Source: Herpomyces periplanetae (taxonomy: Eukaryota; Ascomycota; Laboulbeniomycetes; Herpomycetales; Herpomycetaceae). From it: 64,000 bases of DNA. The notes under the pieces are model-generated. The model saw only the letters and a program-made list of their open reading frames with translations. It was not told the DNA's origin and did no database searches. Of the stretch, positions 61,975 to 64,000 are shown one piece after another (positions within the stretch are counted from its first letter, which is position 1; the number at the start of each line of letters is the position of its first letter). The translations under genes and the position numbers were made by a program. Location of the stretch: the NCBI GenBank assembly GCA_009733715.1, contig WMKJ01000055.1, positions 24,596 to 88,595 on the forward strand. The letters run 5' to 3'.

Positions 61975-62043
61975 CAATAGTTTATCGGTCAAGCTGGTGC
62001 TAGACGTGGGGCGATTTTAAAAGCATTAACCAAAATTTATCAT
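61975..62043 (+). repeat. 69-bp inverted repeat, left copy
   Basis: This 69-bp sequence is the exact reverse complement of 63932-64000. The left copy begins 11 bp upstream of the kinesin ATG. It starts CAATAGTTTATCGGTCAAGC and ends CCAAAATTTATCAT. Both arms match without mismatch. Confidence 0.95.
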
Positions 62044-63596
62044 TCTAAAAACTTCAAAAATATTAAGCTATTTATAAGTTAGTAGGGAAACCTTAAGCCT
62101 TAAACAGCAGGCAAAGTGAAACGTACTTTTAAACAATCACCATCGATGGTAAAGTATGATACAGAGGGGTAAGAGAGGAAAGAATTTCCAAGTAGTGAAA
62201 GGTAAAGAGAACGTAATAGTTCTGATAAATTAGATCAACCTGTGGAATAGACCAAATTTACAAGATTGGTTAACAGTAAGAAGTTAAGTTAGCATAAAGG
62301 AAAGTATGATATTTCTGCTCAAAAGAATGAATGCACGGGCAATGCGCGTGTACAAAGATTTCTGTAGTGAAAAAAAACACCTCTCACCCTCAAATCATAA
62401 GAGATAAACCTAGGAAGAAGTGTGGAAAAGCGCGAAGACTGGACCAAATAGAGGACATTTAACTGGCCCAGGGAGTAGAGTAAACGAGAGAGTAGAGCAT
62501 TGTTTACGTTAATAAAGATCCCGGGCCAAAATGTGTATAGCCCAAAATGTAAAGGATGGTTGGCCAGACAACCGCGGGCTGATTTCTTGTGGATATCCAG
62601 AAGGCCACTTTTTGGGGGTTTGGCAATGGGAATTTTGGACAAGAATTAATTGACTGAAAGATATTTTTATTAGCTGAATTGGTTCAAAATAATCCCAAAT
62701 ATAACTCAGAGATAGCTTTACCAGTATTTAATTGAATATCGTGCAGAGACTGGTAGCATTGATGGGGCAGGATTTAGTAAACTAAGAGGGAGAAAAAACG
62801 AAATGACAACAGCTGGGTAATACGCAAAAGGTGAGAAGTGTAAGTGTAAGTGTATAACATTGCATGCACGAAAAATAATCTATTGAGGTATAAAGACTTA
62901 AATGTTAACGTTAGCGGGACATTAATTGCATACAAGGTAAATGTCAAAAATGTATAACAATACATTCCTGTGTAAGCACACGCACACGTCTACGTCGACA
63001 AGATTCGCTAAAACAAAGATGAGGGGCTGCTTACATCATCCGCAGGCCAGGCGGGGACACGCGGCTTGGCTTGGGGGACGGGGTTAAGGAAACTGGACGA
63101 TGGAGGGAATGAAAAAAATAGATTAATGCGGTTAAGGCGAAAGAAATGAAGTGGAGTGGAGTATAATAAATTGTTAAAAAATGACGAATGACATATGATG
63201 GGTGGAAAGATCAGATATGCAGGGGGAATTTGTATCGCGATCGGAATGGGGAGGATGATTATCATCCACAAGCACCCACTTCATCGCAGAAAAAATAAAA
63301 GGAATCCAAATTAACCATCACAAGACCGAATATTTTTTCATAGATTCATAGTGTTGCATCCTTCCAGAGTGATGCAACTTAACTGGCGTATCATATTGCG
63401 AACTCATAAAATAGAAGAAAATCATCAATTCGTAAATTTCAGTGAGACTCGTGCACTTCAAAAATAATATGTATATCACTTAAACAAAGGGTATTGACCC
63501 CATATTGACCAAAATTCATAATGTTCTTGACGGTACGCAGATTAACGAATGAGTGAGTGAATATACTATTCTCCTTTCCATTCCAAATCACAAAGT
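62044..63596. other. Spacer between the inverted-repeat arms
   Basis: AT-rich sequence of about 1.55 kb up to the partial gene. Short frames have no homology. A CACACGCACACG-like run near 62979 is the only simple repeat. I see nothing else. Confidence 0.45.
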
Positions 63597-63971
63597 TCAT
63601 AACCGCTCCGATGAAGTTGGCTCTGACGACCTCTGGGCTTCAATAGGTCCACAATACCATCCAAATCGTTTCATTCGCCTGGATGTCTGCTGATTGGATA
63701 ATAAGTCATTTCTATTTTGACTATCTGAATTAGTAGGAAGAGACAATCCAACATCTCTCAGTAAGTTAGAAAGGGACCCTGGTCTAGGCTGCCAACTCGT
63801 TCCCATTGTATGAAGTTCAGAAGGATTCTCCGTTGAAGAGTCTGAAGCAGTTAATTCGAGCCTTCCAAGTCCTTGATGAAGTTTACTAGGCATATCCCAA
63901 CTTATTCTCTGTGCACCACGACGTGGTTCGGATGATAAATTTTGGTTAATGCTTTTAAAATCGCCCCACGT
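63597..63971 (-). CDS. 3' end of a minus-strand gene cut by the window edge
   Basis: A frame of 125 codons including the stop runs from a possible 3' splice site (GTGCTAG at 63978-63972) to the stop at 63597. If spliced there it reads TWGDFKSINQNLSSEPRRGA and continues to a Ser/Arg-rich end (RRMKRFGWYCGPIEAQRSSE). Alternatively translation starts at the ATG at 63893 (MPSKLHQGLGRLEL), giving 98 residues. I recognise no family. The first part of this exon lies inside the inverted repeat. Confidence 0.4.
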   Translation of the reverse strand, partial: TWGDFKSINQNLSSEPRRGAQRISWDMPSKLHQGLGRLELTASDSSTENPSELHTMGTSWQPRPGSLSNLLRDVGLSLPTNSDSQNRNDLLSNQQTSRRMKRFGWYCGPIEAQRSSEPTSSERL

Positions 63972-64000
63972 CTAGCACCAGCTTGACCGATAAACTATTG
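63932..64000 (-). repeat. 69-bp inverted repeat, right copy (reaches window end)
   Basis: Exact reverse complement of 61975-62043. Identity holds through the very last base of the window, so the true length of the repeat is unknown. Confidence 0.95.

Overview
This window is nuclear DNA from a fungus, most likely an ascomycete-like or basal fungal lineage. It is AT-rich, and its genes carry few, short introns (about 60-180 nt) with GTAAGT/GTATGT-type donors and CTAAY branch points close to the acceptor. Fungal-specific families support the assignment: an APSES (StuA/Efg1-type) transcription factor, an RCR-type membrane protein, a Cap20/MPL1-type perilipin, Lro1, Rmt2, Hrp1, Sgd1 and an Mnr2/Alr-type CorA Mg2+ transporter. 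ARL8, which budding yeast lacks, is also present, so the organism is not a Saccharomyces-type yeast. I cannot name the species from the sequence.

Layout. 0.8-3.9 kb: RPN6 (proteasome lid), a two-exon perilipin, and mitoribosomal mL59 on the minus strand. 3.9-5.4 kb: AT-rich spacer. 5.5-7.8 kb: NAD-type malic enzyme in four exons. 8.8-9.4 kb: RCR-like membrane protein. 10.5-11.5 kb: ARL8 in six exons, divergent from RPA135 (RNA polymerase I second-largest subunit, 12.6-16.3 kb). 16.6-22.7 kb: CorA-type Mg2+ transporter divergent from a patatin-like protein whose catalytic serine is replaced. 23.6-28.1 kb: a lysine/arginine/glutamate-rich protein with RED/IK-like features and the APSES regulator, which is followed upstream by almost 3 kb without a gene. 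31.0-37.6 kb: DPH7 and a DDHD phospholipase. 38.5-44.8 kb: a DUF1917 protein, HRP1 and a GYP1-type TBC protein. 45.3-54 kb: HST2-like sirtuin, RMT2, LRO1 and SGD1/NOM1. 54.5-56.8 kb: a secreted, internally repeated Ser/Ala/Pro-rich protein. 59.1-62.0 kb: kinesin-10-like motor. 63.6-64.0 kb: the 3' part of a minus-strand gene cut by the window edge.

Most genes are unrelated housekeeping functions, as expected of a eukaryotic chromosome: proteolysis, mitoribosome, Pol I, ribosome processing, mRNA 3'-end processing, vesicle traffic, diphthamide. Lipid handling recurs (perilipin, LRO1, DDHD lipase, patatin-like protein), but these genes are scattered and do not form a cluster. Many intergenic regions carry RTCACRTG/CACGTG sites, suggesting a Cbf1/bHLH-type regulator. 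Several 0.5-2 kb intergenic stretches show strong purine/pyrimidine strand bias.

The points most worth a second look are: a perfect 69-bp inverted repeat that joins the kinesin 5' flank to the last base of the window; the patatin-like protein without a nucleophile serine; the repeat-built secreted protein; possible dual targeting of malic enzyme; and a Cys/His cluster in the CorA protein. I found no mobile element, CRISPR array, tRNA or rRNA that I could support.
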